From Deltaproteobacteria bacterium (lineage in GTDB: Bacteria; Desulfobacterota; Desulfuromonadia; Geobacterales; Geobacteraceae): a stretch of DNA of 64,000 bases. A model generated the notes under the pieces. It was not told the origin of the DNA. It ran no database searches and saw only the letters and a program-made list of their open reading frames with translations. Positions 18,488-27,608 of this stretch are shown one piece after another. The position numbers and the translations under genes are program-made. Each line of letters starts with the position of its first letter. The first letter of the stretch is position 1. Location: the NCBI GenBank assembly GCA_009668975.1, contig SBEG01000019.1, positions 1 to 64,000 of the forward strand. The letters run 5' to 3'.

Positions 18488-20161
18488 ATGAAGAAAGTAG
18501 CGGTTGTTGGCGCTGGCTACTGGGGGAAAAACCACGTTCGAATTTATTACAATCTTGGTGTTTTGCATTCTGTTTGCGATACGAATAACGATGCATTGAA
18601 TGCCATAAAGAATGACTTTCCTGACATATGTGTCACCCGCGAATTCGACGAAGTACTTGATAGCGACGATGTGAAGGCGGTTGTTATTGCTCTACCGGCT
18701 GAGCAACACTATGAGTACGCAAGGAAAGCACTGCAGGCAGGGAAAGATGTTTTTGTCGAAAAACCTTTGGCCCTGGAACTTGACGATGCAAGAGAATTAA
18801 TCAGATTGTCTTCGGAGGGTAATCGAATATTGATGGTAGGCCACTTGCTTCGTTATCATCCGGCCTTTCTCAAACTTAAGGAACTTGTCGATAACGGTGA
18901 CCTTGGCCGCATCGAATACATCTATTCAAACCGACTCAGTTTAGGCAAAATCCGCAGGGAAGAAAATGCATTATGGAGTTTCGCACCACATGATATCTCC
19001 ATGATCCTGGCTCTCTGCAATGAAGTGCCAGAACATGTGAGTGCGGTTGGCCACAGTTATCTTCATAAACATCTTGCAGATGTAACAACAACCCACCTTT
19101 CATTTCCGAGCGGCGTAAACGGTCACATATTAGTCTCCTGGCTCCATCCCTTCAAGGAACAGAAACTGATCGTTATCGGAGATAAAAAAATGGCTTTATT
19201 TGAAGATACCCAGCCATGGGAAAAAAAACTCACAATATATTCCCACACAATAAAATGGGAAATGAGCATGCCAGTACCTACCAAAGGTGATCCTGAATTT
19301 GTTCCCACGGAAGAAAAAGAACCTCTGCAAGAAGAATGTCTGCACTTCCTGAGATGCATTGACCTTCGAGAATCACCGATAACAGACGGCAATGAAGGTT
19401 ATAGGGTATTGGAGGTCTTGGATCATGCCCAGAAGTCGATGGAAAACTTTTTGGCCGAAGAGAAAAAATTGCCGGCCACGGACAGACGCTTCTCGTACTT
19501 TGCACACCCATCTGCCATTATCGACGACTCTAGCCGGATCGGAGATGGGTCGAAGATATGGCACTTCTCACATGTAATGAAAGGGGCCCACATTGGCAAC
19601 AAATGCAGCCTTGGACAAAATGTCCATATAGGAAGTGACGTAAAGATTGGTAATAATGTGAAAATACAAAACAATGTATCTGTATATACAGGTTGTGAAA
19701 TAGAGGATGACGTTTTTCTAGGCCCCTCCTGCGTGCTAACAAATGTTACAAATCCTCGTTCTGAGATAGTCCGCCGATCATTGTATGAAAAAACCGTTAT
19801 AAAAAAAGGGGCTTCAATCGGAGCGAATGCAACAATCGTATGTGGAATCACTATCGGACGTTATGCATTTATTGCTGCGGGAGCAGTTGTCACAAAAGAT
19901 GTTGCTGACTATGCATTGATGGTGGGCACACCAGCACGGCAGAAGGGATGGATGAGCAGGCATGGCATAAAACTTTCTATGCCCGACAGCGAAGGAATAA
20001 TGGTCTGCCCTGAAAGTGGATTAAAATATAGAGAACTAGAAGAGGGAGTGCTCAGATGCCTGGATTTAGATGAAGAAGCAAGCCTGCCTGTTGAGATGGC
20101 GATTGGAAGCATTAGTTATGACGAGTTAAAAACAAAAACCGTTAAATCGGGTGGATTATGA
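18488..20161 (+). CDS. Fused WbpB-like oxidoreductase / WbpD-like N-acetyltransferase with C-terminal Cys-containing tail
   Basis: 557 aa, two enzymes in one chain. Residues 1-320 are a Gfo/Idh/MocA oxidoreductase (VGAGYWGKNHVRIYYNLG, VEKPLALEL, SFAPHDISMILAL). Residues 335-495 are a left-handed beta-helix acetyltransferase (IGDGSKIWHFSHVMKGAHIG, GAVVTKDVADYALMVGTPAR). Residues 505-540 (MVCPESGLKYRE, LRCLDL) look like a small Trm112-type tail. The fusion would oxidise C3 of UDP-GlcNAcA and acetylate the amine formed by the next gene product. It corresponds to the separate genes at 1426 and 2489. A GGGAGGG site precedes ATG 18488. Confidence 0.9.
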   Translation: MKKVAVVGAGYWGKNHVRIYYNLGVLHSVCDTNNDALNAIKNDFPDICVTREFDEVLDSDDVKAVVIALPAEQHYEYARKALQAGKDVFVEKPLALELDDARELIRLSSEGNRILMVGHLLRYHPAFLKLKELVDNGDLGRIEYIYSNRLSLGKIRREENALWSFAPHDISMILALCNEVPEHVSAVGHSYLHKHLADVTTTHLSFPSGVNGHILVSWLHPFKEQKLIVIGDKKMALFEDTQPWEKKLTIYSHTIKWEMSMPVPTKGDPEFVPTEEKEPLQEECLHFLRCIDLRESPITDGNEGYRVLEVLDHAQKSMENFLAEEKKLPATDRRFSYFAHPSAIIDDSSRIGDGSKIWHFSHVMKGAHIGNKCSLGQNVHIGSDVKIGNNVKIQNNVSVYTGCEIEDDVFLGPSCVLTNVTNPRSEIVRRSLYEKTVIKKGASIGANATIVCGITIGRYAFIAAGAVVTKDVADYALMVGTPARQKGWMSRHGIKLSMPDSEGIMVCPESGLKYRELEEGVLRCLDLDEEASLPVEMAIGSISYDELKTKTVKSGGL

Positions 20162-20198
20162 CGCGACAATAGTCCGACAGATGCCGCGAGGTGATGAA

Positions 20199-21326
20199 AT
20201 GGAGTTTTTCGACCTGAAAAAGCAATATGAATTACTTGAACCATCGATACAAAATCGCATCAATGCTGTTTTGCATCATCGCAAATTCATAATGGGCCCG
20301 GAAATAGCCGAGCTAGAAGAAAAACTTTCCTCTTTTGCTGGTTGTACATACTGTGTTTCGTGTTCAAGCGGAACGGATGCACTTTTGATGGGCCTGATGG
20401 CTTTTGGTATCGGTCCTGGGGACGCTGTTTTTACGACGCCGTTTAGTTTCTTTGCGACAGCAGAGGTGATATCCCTTGTCGGAGCAACTCCTATTTTCGT
20501 AGACATCGAAGAAGCAACATTCAACATCGACCCCATGAAACTCGAAGAGGCAATTCTCGATGTACAGAAAGGTATGCAGAGGGTTCCAGGAATTTCGAAA
20601 AGACTCAATCCCAAGGCAGTCATTGCGGTTGATCTTTTCGGACTTCCATCGAAATACGGCGATATAAACCGGATAGGAAAAAAGTATGACCTTGTAATAG
20701 TGGAAGACGCCGCGCAGAGTTTCGGTGGGGCTTTAGGGGAAAAAAAAGTCGGCAGTTTGACTGACATTGCCGCCACGAGTTTTTTTCCGGCAAAACCGTT
20801 GGGATGCTACGGTGATGGTGGCGCACTATTCACCGATGATGCAGATCTGGCGAAGAGGTTGCGATCGTTGCGAGAGCATGGAAAAGGTGAATATAAATAC
20901 GACAATACCCGCATTGGCATAAACGGCAGGCTTGACACGATTCAGGCAGCCGTTCTTTTGGGAAAGCTTGAGGTTTTTTCGGCAGAACTAGACAGACGAC
21001 AAGAAATTGCCGGTTTTTATTCAGAGATGCTGGCTGATATTGTGAAGGTTCCTCGCATACCTGAGGGGTTCAGATCAGCTTGGGCACAATACTCAGTTCT
21101 CACCGACCAACGGGAGTACTTTTTAGAAAAACTTAAAAAGGCAGAGATTCCCTTCGCAGTCTATTATCCTAAGCCACTTCACCTGCAGACGGCATTGTCA
21201 TACCTTGGCTATCACAAGGGGGACTTTCCGATTTCCGAAGGGGTATCTGAACGAATATTCAGTCTTCCAATGCATCCATACCTGGAACGCGAAGAGCAGG
21301 AAATGATCGTCAATGCAATAAAGTAG
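20199..21326 (+). CDS. wbpE: DegT/DnrJ/EryC1/StrS aminotransferase (WbpE-like), second copy
   Basis: 375 aa. PLP-dependent sugar aminotransferase, expected to convert UDP-3-keto-GlcNAcA to the 3-amino sugar with glutamate. Signatures: VEDAAQSFGGALG and SFFPAKPLGCYGDGGAL containing the PLP Lys. ATG 20199 is preferred over an in-frame ATG at 20151 because GAGGTGAT lies just upstream and the protein then starts MEFFDLKKQY as family members do. It follows the fused oxidoreductase/acetyltransferase and precedes the epimerase, completing three steps of the WbpB-E-D-I route. Confidence 0.9.
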   Translation: MEFFDLKKQYELLEPSIQNRINAVLHHRKFIMGPEIAELEEKLSSFAGCTYCVSCSSGTDALLMGLMAFGIGPGDAVFTTPFSFFATAEVISLVGATPIFVDIEEATFNIDPMKLEEAILDVQKGMQRVPGISKRLNPKAVIAVDLFGLPSKYGDINRIGKKYDLVIVEDAAQSFGGALGEKKVGSLTDIAATSFFPAKPLGCYGDGGALFTDDADLAKRLRSLREHGKGEYKYDNTRIGINGRLDTIQAAVLLGKLEVFSAELDRRQEIAGFYSEMLADIVKVPRIPEGFRSAWAQYSVLTDQREYFLEKLKKAEIPFAVYYPKPLHLQTALSYLGYHKGDFPISEGVSERIFSLPMHPYLEREEQEMIVNAIK

Positions 21327-21351
21327 AACCCATAAATCACAGAGAATACTT

Positions 21352-22461
21352 ATGTCAACGAAAAACGAGAAAATCATATCCGTTGTCGGGGCAAGGCCGC
21401 AATTTATCAAATCCGCACCGGTATCGCATGCCTTCAGAAAATCATCTCGATACCAAGAGATACTAGTTCATACGGGCCAGCATTATGACAAGAACATGTC
21501 CGAAACTTTTTTTGACGAACTAGACATGAACCCTCCTGCTTATAATCTTGGTACTGGAAGCGGAAGTCATGCAGAGCAAACTGCGGAAATCATGAGACGC
21601 CTTGAGCCAGTTTTGCTAAAAGAAAAGCCACGGTTACTTATCGTTTATGGTGATACTAACTCAACACTGGCTGGAGCATTAACCGCATCGAAATTACACA
21701 TTCCGATTGCTCATATCGAGTCCGGTTTAAGGTCGTTCAACAGAATGATGCCAGAAGAAATCAACCGAATCGTTACCGATCACATCTCGAATCTGCTCTT
21801 TTGCCCAACAAAACAAGCAGTCCTGAATCTTAGTAGTGAAGGTATCAAGAAAAACGTCTTTTATTGCGGAGATGTCATGTTTGACTCTGCGCTCGAGTTT
21901 TCAGTAAAATCTGAACAAAAGAGCACTTCACATAATCGTCTTACTGTCGAAAAAAATGGGTATGTGCTGGCAACAGTCCATAGGGCGGAGAACACGGATA
22001 ACCGGCAACGCCTATCGAATATCCTCCACGCGTTAGTAAAGGTGGCATGCGATTTGCCCGTGATTCTGCCTTTGCACCCGAGAACACGTAAAATGATCCG
22101 TCACTTTGCCTTGGAAGATTGTCTCGAAGGGATTTCCGTAATAGAACCGTTAGGATATTTGGACATGCTTTATTATGAAAAAAATGCTTCGTTAATTATT
22201 ACAGATTCCGGTGGAATACAGAAGGAAGCTTATTTTTGCAGAGTCCCTTGTGTGACGCTCAGAGACGAGACCGAGTGGGTCGAAACGTTAGATGCTCATT
22301 GGAATGTTCTAGCGGATGCTGACAGTATTGAAAGCATAAATGAGCAGATACACGCAACCCTTACTTTCCCTGGAATAAGACTTAACATAGATGAATACGG
22401 AGACGGCCGGGCATCAATAAAAATAGTGCAGGAGGTTGAAAGGTATCTTGACAACCTATAA
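21352..22461 (+). CDS. wbpI: Non-hydrolysing UDP-sugar 2-epimerase (WecB/WbpI family)
   Basis: 369 aa. C2-epimerase. The start IISVVGARPQFIKSAPVS is diagnostic, followed by LVHTGQHYDKNMSETFF, IAHIESGLRSFNRMMPEEIN and ITDSGGIQKEAYFC. WecB acts on UDP-GlcNAc, whereas WbpI acts on UDP-GlcNAc3NAcA to give UDP-ManNAc3NAcA. The neighbouring oxidase, aminotransferase and acetyltransferase favour the WbpI reaction. The UDP-GlcNAc 6-dehydrogenase (WbpA) needed for the first step is not in this window. Confidence 0.9.
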   Translation: MSTKNEKIISVVGARPQFIKSAPVSHAFRKSSRYQEILVHTGQHYDKNMSETFFDELDMNPPAYNLGTGSGSHAEQTAEIMRRLEPVLLKEKPRLLIVYGDTNSTLAGALTASKLHIPIAHIESGLRSFNRMMPEEINRIVTDHISNLLFCPTKQAVLNLSSEGIKKNVFYCGDVMFDSALEFSVKSEQKSTSHNRLTVEKNGYVLATVHRAENTDNRQRLSNILHALVKVACDLPVILPLHPRTRKMIRHFALEDCLEGISVIEPLGYLDMLYYEKNASLIITDSGGIQKEAYFCRVPCVTLRDETEWVETLDAHWNVLADADSIESINEQIHATLTFPGIRLNIDEYGDGRASIKIVQEVERYLDNL

Positions 22462-22554
22462 CGAAGGCTGATCTATAGTTTCAGCTTCGGCAATCTGTTC
22501 GATCCGGAAGGTGGCATATTCAGCAGATAAATTTCAAGGGATTTTGAGAATCAC

Positions 22555-23886
22555 ATGAAATGGATTGATAAAATCAAACATTTATTTTCGATCTATTTAC
22601 CGACAAATTCTCTACGAAAAAGATTTGCAGAAGGTATGACGTGGGTAATAACCGGTTCACTGTTTCGCCAGGGAGCAAATTTTCTAATGGGCATTGTTGT
22701 CGCTCGGCTCCTTGGACTTCAGGATTTTGGAAAACTCGCGGTTTTACAAAGCACGATTTATATGCTTGCAAATTTCGGCCAGGCTGGCATAGGCCTTTCC
22801 GCGACAAAATACATTGCTAGCGCTAGAAAGACAGATCGTGAACGCACAGGCAGAATTATTGCTTTCTCTCTCATATTTACTGGCATCTCCGCCCTCGTCA
22901 CAGGCGCACTAATGTTTCTATTTTCAGAATCTATAGCAGAAATGGTTTTGCCGAAAGGCGACCTAGGCTTGGAATTCAAGATTGCCAGCGGTTGGGTGGT
23001 GTTTGAAATGATTAGCCTTCTGCAACTAAGATTATTCGCCGGTCTGGAAGCATTCCACCGAAGCGCCTGTTTAAACTTTATCCAGGCACTTCTATTACTG
23101 CCAGCTATCTATGCAGGTATAAACTATTGGGGATTAGTAGGCGGTATTATTGCTTTGTTTGTGGTGAGCGTTCTAAATTGCATAATAGGACAGTTTTTGA
23201 TTATCTTGGAATGCCAACTCCATCAGATAAAAATTAATTTTAAGCACATACTACAGGAACGCCGAATTCTTGACATGTCCATAATGGTATGGTTAAGCGA
23301 GGTGGCGATGAATACTACCAACTGGGCGGCAGGGATATTACTTGCCAGAAGTCCGAATGGGCTGGCGGAATTTGCGCTATTCAACGCAGCAAGTCGATTC
23401 CAAAGTATCCTGGCTTTTATACCTTTGCGCATTTTTCAAGTCGCGGTCCCTGTTTTGGCAAATCTGGAAGCGGATGGAAACCGGAGGAGCTTCACAAAGG
23501 GCCTCATGGGCATTGGATTACTCGGATTAGTTATTACCATGTCCAGTGGTATTCTTTTCATCTTGTTTTCGGAGCAACTGATGTCCTTCTATGGCAAGGG
23601 ATTCGCCGGTGGTTCTGCTGTTCTTCAAATTATGGCGTTATGCTGTATTGTCAGTGCCGCCTGGACGATAGCAAGCGCAGGGTTATGGGCGGCGGAAAAG
23701 AGCAGGCAAATGCTTGCGTTAGACTGCCTGCGTGCCCTTTTACTGGTGACCATATGCATTCTTGGATTTGCCAATACCGCCAAGGGTCTGGCAATGGCTT
23801 ACCTTATCAGCTATTCAATCGCGCTGATTTTCCTCATCATTGTCCTGCATCGTTTCTTAAATAAACCCAAAATAGTTACAAGTTGA
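22555..23886 (+). CDS. Wzx-like oligosaccharide flippase (MATE/polysaccharide transporter fold)
   Basis: 443 aa, about 12-14 hydrophobic segments from residue 25 onward (AEGMTWVITGSLFRQGANFL). Polysaccharide-biosynthesis transporter family, predicted to flip undecaprenyl-linked repeat units to the periplasm. The pattern of paired helices with an early VARLLGLQDFGKLAVLQST motif (the family's LG..FG) supports the call. It lies between the sugar-nucleotide genes and a polymerase-like gene, which is the expected Wzx/Wzy arrangement. Confidence 0.87.
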   Translation: MKWIDKIKHLFSIYLPTNSLRKRFAEGMTWVITGSLFRQGANFLMGIVVARLLGLQDFGKLAVLQSTIYMLANFGQAGIGLSATKYIASARKTDRERTGRIIAFSLIFTGISALVTGALMFLFSESIAEMVLPKGDLGLEFKIASGWVVFEMISLLQLRLFAGLEAFHRSACLNFIQALLLLPAIYAGINYWGLVGGIIALFVVSVLNCIIGQFLIILECQLHQIKINFKHILQERRILDMSIMVWLSEVAMNTTNWAAGILLARSPNGLAEFALFNAASRFQSILAFIPLRIFQVAVPVLANLEADGNRRSFTKGLMGIGLLGLVITMSSGILFILFSEQLMSFYGKGFAGGSAVLQIMALCCIVSAAWTIASAGLWAAEKSRQMLALDCLRALLLVTICILGFANTAKGLAMAYLISYSIALIFLIIVLHRFLNKPKIVTS

Positions 23887-23911
23887 GATTATGCTGACAA
23901 AGGACTAAACC

Positions 23912-25192
23912 ATGGAAACTGAATATTATAGTAAGAGTATCAACGAAATTGAAGAATATAGCGGCGTTGATAACCTCATATCTATCCTCATTTCTGCAGG
24001 AATAATTTTTTCGTGGTGTTCATTGGTAATTGTCGCACTTTCAATTGGGAGCACAGCTTCTGAAGATTTCCTAGATCCTGGTAGCAAACCTGCAATTTAT
24101 TATCTGTTACATGGGACTGGGATGGCAGCACTTATCGGTGGTGGTATTCTTGCTGGTATTAAGGGTCAATATCAAAAGCTTAGCCGGCCAATGCGATTTG
24201 CGTTCTGGCTCCTAATGACAACCAGCATGACCTGGTCATTCATTGCATATGATTTCAAGGATGTGTCCTCGATGGAAGTCTTTGGTGCAACGGGACCTTT
24301 TGTTTGGTTTTCGTGTGTACTTATTTTTGCCGGCATGAATAGGTCTGTATGGAGAATGCTTGAACCGGTCATCTTAGTTCTAGCATATCTTACTGCTTTA
24401 CTGGCAATTCATTCGATTGTCACCTCATCGGTTACTGTAGAAGAACGTTGGCTTTCAGCGCCCGTCAGATACATGATTCTGTTAATGTGGTTTGGCGGAT
24501 GGGCACTACTAACCTCACACGAAAGCAAGGGTTTGGCCCTGTTGCTTCGGTTCTTGCCCTATCTTGTTTTTATTCTGACAACAATATACACGCAAACTAG
24601 GTCATGGTTCCTGATGTCACTGCTTCTCTTGACTTTCTATTGGTTTGTTGGAAAACGGTATGATGAAAATCATAGCAGAGTCATGGGTAAATTCTTGTTT
24701 TTTTCCGGAATAATGTTGATTGCAGCTTTGGTGTCAAGCATTTTTCTAGAAGAATATGTCAGCAATTCGATCATAGAGTTCCGCAATCGCGCGTTTGAGG
24801 ATAGTCGAACGGGCCAATTTGTTGATTTTTTTTCACAAGTCTCAATTTCTGACTTAATATTCGGCATGGGTCCAAAAAGCACGTGGTATTGGGGTGGTAA
24901 AGACTATCAATTTATAGACAATGCCTACCTTTGGATGGCTTTTATCGGTGGAATTCCCATAGTTTTATCATACTGTATGCTTATTATTTATCCCGGATTT
25001 AGAGCTTATTTTGCAGGCGCCACAAATAATGACGCAGCAGCAGCTTCTCTTATTATTCTATGGTGCCTTTCACTCACAGGATTCAGTACATATCTAAATC
25101 CGTCACTCACACCACACTCTTATTTATTGCTCTTGTTGTCCGGTCGTTGCCTTGCTTATTTAGATGAAAATTTTTGTTATAATGACACCTAA
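23912..25192 (+). CDS. O-antigen polymerase/ligase-like membrane protein (Wzy candidate)
   Basis: 426 aa with at least ten hydrophobic segments and a large periplasmic-type loop (EFRNRAFEDSRTGQFVDFFS through FGMGPKSTWYWGGKDYQFID) before the last helices. This topology and the TQTRSWFLMSLLLLTFYW segment match the O-antigen ligase/polymerase superfamily. Sequence identity among Wzy proteins is low, so the call rests on topology and its place after the flippase. It likely polymerises repeat units in the periplasm. Confidence 0.72.
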   Translation: METEYYSKSINEIEEYSGVDNLISILISAGIIFSWCSLVIVALSIGSTASEDFLDPGSKPAIYYLLHGTGMAALIGGGILAGIKGQYQKLSRPMRFAFWLLMTTSMTWSFIAYDFKDVSSMEVFGATGPFVWFSCVLIFAGMNRSVWRMLEPVILVLAYLTALLAIHSIVTSSVTVEERWLSAPVRYMILLMWFGGWALLTSHESKGLALLLRFLPYLVFILTTIYTQTRSWFLMSLLLLTFYWFVGKRYDENHSRVMGKFLFFSGIMLIAALVSSIFLEEYVSNSIIEFRNRAFEDSRTGQFVDFFSQVSISDLIFGMGPKSTWYWGGKDYQFIDNAYLWMAFIGGIPIVLSYCMLIIYPGFRAYFAGATNNDAAAASLIILWCLSLTGFSTYLNPSLTPHSYLLLLLSGRCLAYLDENFCYNDT

Positions 25193-25346
25193 CACAAATA
25201 GATTTTAAGTATGCCGATACAAAGATCCCGTTGGCTACGATAGATATTTTGCTTGAATAATAGTTGTTTGCAACATTTTATTGTTTGATTGGAAATGCAA
25301 TAAATGATCTGTTATTCAATCTTTGTTCGTAAAGAGTGGCAATATC

Positions 25347-26528
25347 ATGAAAAATCTAAATGTTATCTTTATGGGTAATTACAGCTATCCGCAAGGAATG
25401 GCAGCAACCAAGAGGATACGGCATTTTGCTGAATATTTGGTTGCTAGACAGATAAATACAAAAGTCATGATTTTAAGAATAAGTGGATCAAGGAACACCG
25501 GATCGGACACAAAAGGTATTTGTAACAATGTGTATTATGAGAGTATCGGCAACAATATCGACATAAATAAAAATTTGCTACGCTTATTTTATGATTCATT
25601 ATTGTATTTCAAGAAAGGCGTATTTATATTATATCGCTGGAAATCTGGCGGGACAAAAAACATACTGTATTGTTACAATGGCTTAAGCATCGAAAATGCG
25701 TTATTTGTCATAGCAGCTAAGTTATTTGGTTATTATATCGTATTTGATATTGTTGAAGATCATGTGTTAACCCAAGAAAAACTCCATTTTTTGGCAAAAT
25801 TGAAATTGTATTCAGTCAGTTTTTTTGAAAAACATATAAATAAATTCGCAAATGCAATTATCGTTATTTCATATCATCTCAAAGAAAAGTTCGATAAAAA
25901 TTCACAAAACAGCATTCCGATAAAGCTTATCCCAATTTCAGCTGTTTGTTTTGACAGTACTGCTGTCAAAATGCCCGGAAATCCAATTAAAATTGTCTAC
26001 ACAGGTTCATTTGCACGAAAAGATGGAGTTGACTTACTGCTGGAAGCATATGGTTATTTGCGAAAAGTTAATAAGGATTGTATTTTACTTCTTGCAGGCA
26101 AGAGTGACAATTTGTCTAAAATCCAGGATTTAGTTGCAGGAAAGGAAGGTGTTTCATATCTAGGATACTTAGATGACAGACATTTCTATGAACTTATTAA
26201 CGATGCAGATATACTTTGTGCAACCAGAACAGGTTCAGCGTATGCAAATGCAGGGTTTCCGTTCAAATTGGGAGAATATCTTGCGACCGGGAACCCGGTC
26301 ATTGCCTCTAATGTAAGTGACGTTAGATTTTATCTGCAGCACATGCAAGACGCAATTATCGTTGAGCCGGATAATGTCTTTGAAATTCAGAAGGCATTAG
26401 AATTTTGCATCAACAATCCTGCGAAAGCGAAGTCGATAGGAGAAAACGGCAGACTGAAATGCATAAAGTATTTTAGTCCAGAGATCAATGGACAAAATTT
26501 GCTTGAGTTGTTTCATACCCTAACGTAA
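25347..26528 (+). CDS. Glycosyltransferase family 4 protein
   Basis: 393 aa. GT-B fold enzyme. The N-terminus FMGNYSYPQGMAATKRIRHF is typical of GT4 enzymes. The C-terminal domain has VYTGSFARKDGVDLLLEAY and LLAGKSDNLSKIQDL, with FKLGEYLATGNPVIASNVSD at the donor site. ATG 25347 is chosen over an upstream in-frame start by fit to the family N-terminus. This stretch is markedly AT-rich compared with the housekeeping part of the window, consistent with lateral acquisition of the polysaccharide genes. Specificity unknown. Confidence 0.85.
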   Translation: MKNLNVIFMGNYSYPQGMAATKRIRHFAEYLVARQINTKVMILRISGSRNTGSDTKGICNNVYYESIGNNIDINKNLLRLFYDSLLYFKKGVFILYRWKSGGTKNILYCYNGLSIENALFVIAAKLFGYYIVFDIVEDHVLTQEKLHFLAKLKLYSVSFFEKHINKFANAIIVISYHLKEKFDKNSQNSIPIKLIPISAVCFDSTAVKMPGNPIKIVYTGSFARKDGVDLLLEAYGYLRKVNKDCILLLAGKSDNLSKIQDLVAGKEGVSYLGYLDDRHFYELINDADILCATRTGSAYANAGFPFKLGEYLATGNPVIASNVSDVRFYLQHMQDAIIVEPDNVFEIQKALEFCINNPAKAKSIGENGRLKCIKYFSPEINGQNLLELFHTLT

Positions 26529-26543
26529 TGGATGAGGTTAAGC

Positions 26544-27608
26544 ATGAAAAAGAAAGTATTAGTGCTTTGCCCTGAACAGAACGCAAAAGGTGGTGTTGCT
26601 TTCTACTATTCGCTTATACAACGTTACTTTACCTCTGAAAGATTATCTTTAGAATTCTACCATACCGGAAGTGGGCCAAATAATGGTTTTAAAAACAATA
26701 GGTTCTTAAAAAGTCTATTTGACATACTACATTTAATAAGAAAGATACCAGATTATGACTTGATTGTTTTGAACCCGTCTCTCGACGCAAAATCCATTAT
26801 TAGAGATGGTACCTATAATTTTATTTCGAAAAAAATATTCACCAAAAAGACTCTTATTTTATTTCATGGATGGAACAGGAAAACAGAAAATTACATAGGC
26901 TTTATGGGCAAAGGTCTATTCAGATACTTTTTTTATTGCGATAAATTACTTGTTCTTGCAAAGCAATTCAGGAGTGTGTTGATAGAATGGGGATATTCAC
27001 CTGATAAAATTGGATTGGAAACGACAATATATGAGCATTTGCATGCTAATACTGCAAAGGACCCTTACAAAATTATTTTTCTATCGAGATTCGCGGAAGG
27101 AAAAGGCGCTCTGGAAGCTATTCAGACGGTCGAAATTTTGGCGAAGATGTTTCCCAAGATCAAGTTGTACATGTCTGGCGACGGTCCTTTAGATTCTAAA
27201 TTGAAAGAATATGTGACAAATCATAAACTTGATAAAAACATAGAGTTTACAGGTTGGATTGATGGCCAGAAAAAATATGACTTATTGCAGCAATGCGGCA
27301 TCATGCTTTTCCCAACAAATTATGGCGAAGGTATGCCAATCTGCGTAATTGAAGGTATGGGCATGGGTCTTGCGATTATAACCAGGCCGGTTGCAGGATT
27401 AGCAGACATAATTAAAAACGGCATAAATGGGTACCTAGTTGAATCTATTGAACCGGAAGCTTTCGCAGATATCATTAGGGGCCTGTTTAATAACAAAAAT
27501 CTCTGGGAAAATATTTCTCGTAATAACGAGGAATTAGCAAAGCGGAAATTCGAAGTAAAAGCTGCAGTTAAACGCTTGGAAAAAACATATTTTGAGTTAG
27601 TACAATGA
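26544..27608 (+). CDS. Glycosyltransferase family 4 protein
   Basis: 354 aa. Retaining GT-B enzyme. N-terminal VLVLCPEQNAKGGVAFYYSL contains the glycine-rich KGG turn; the C-terminal domain has IIFLSRFAEGKGALEAIQTV, KLYMSGDGPLDSKLKEYV and FPTNYGEGMPICVIEGMGMG with the EGMPICVIEGM donor motif. ATG 26544 follows GAGG at 26534-26537. Its stop overlaps the start of the next gene by 4 bp (ATGA), so the two are coupled. Confidence 0.87.
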   Translation: MKKKVLVLCPEQNAKGGVAFYYSLIQRYFTSERLSLEFYHTGSGPNNGFKNNRFLKSLFDILHLIRKIPDYDLIVLNPSLDAKSIIRDGTYNFISKKIFTKKTLILFHGWNRKTENYIGFMGKGLFRYFFYCDKLLVLAKQFRSVLIEWGYSPDKIGLETTIYEHLHANTAKDPYKIIFLSRFAEGKGALEAIQTVEILAKMFPKIKLYMSGDGPLDSKLKEYVTNHKLDKNIEFTGWIDGQKKYDLLQQCGIMLFPTNYGEGMPICVIEGMGMGLAIITRPVAGLADIIKNGINGYLVESIEPEAFADIIRGLFNNKNLWENISRNNEELAKRKFEVKAAVKRLEKTYFELVQ

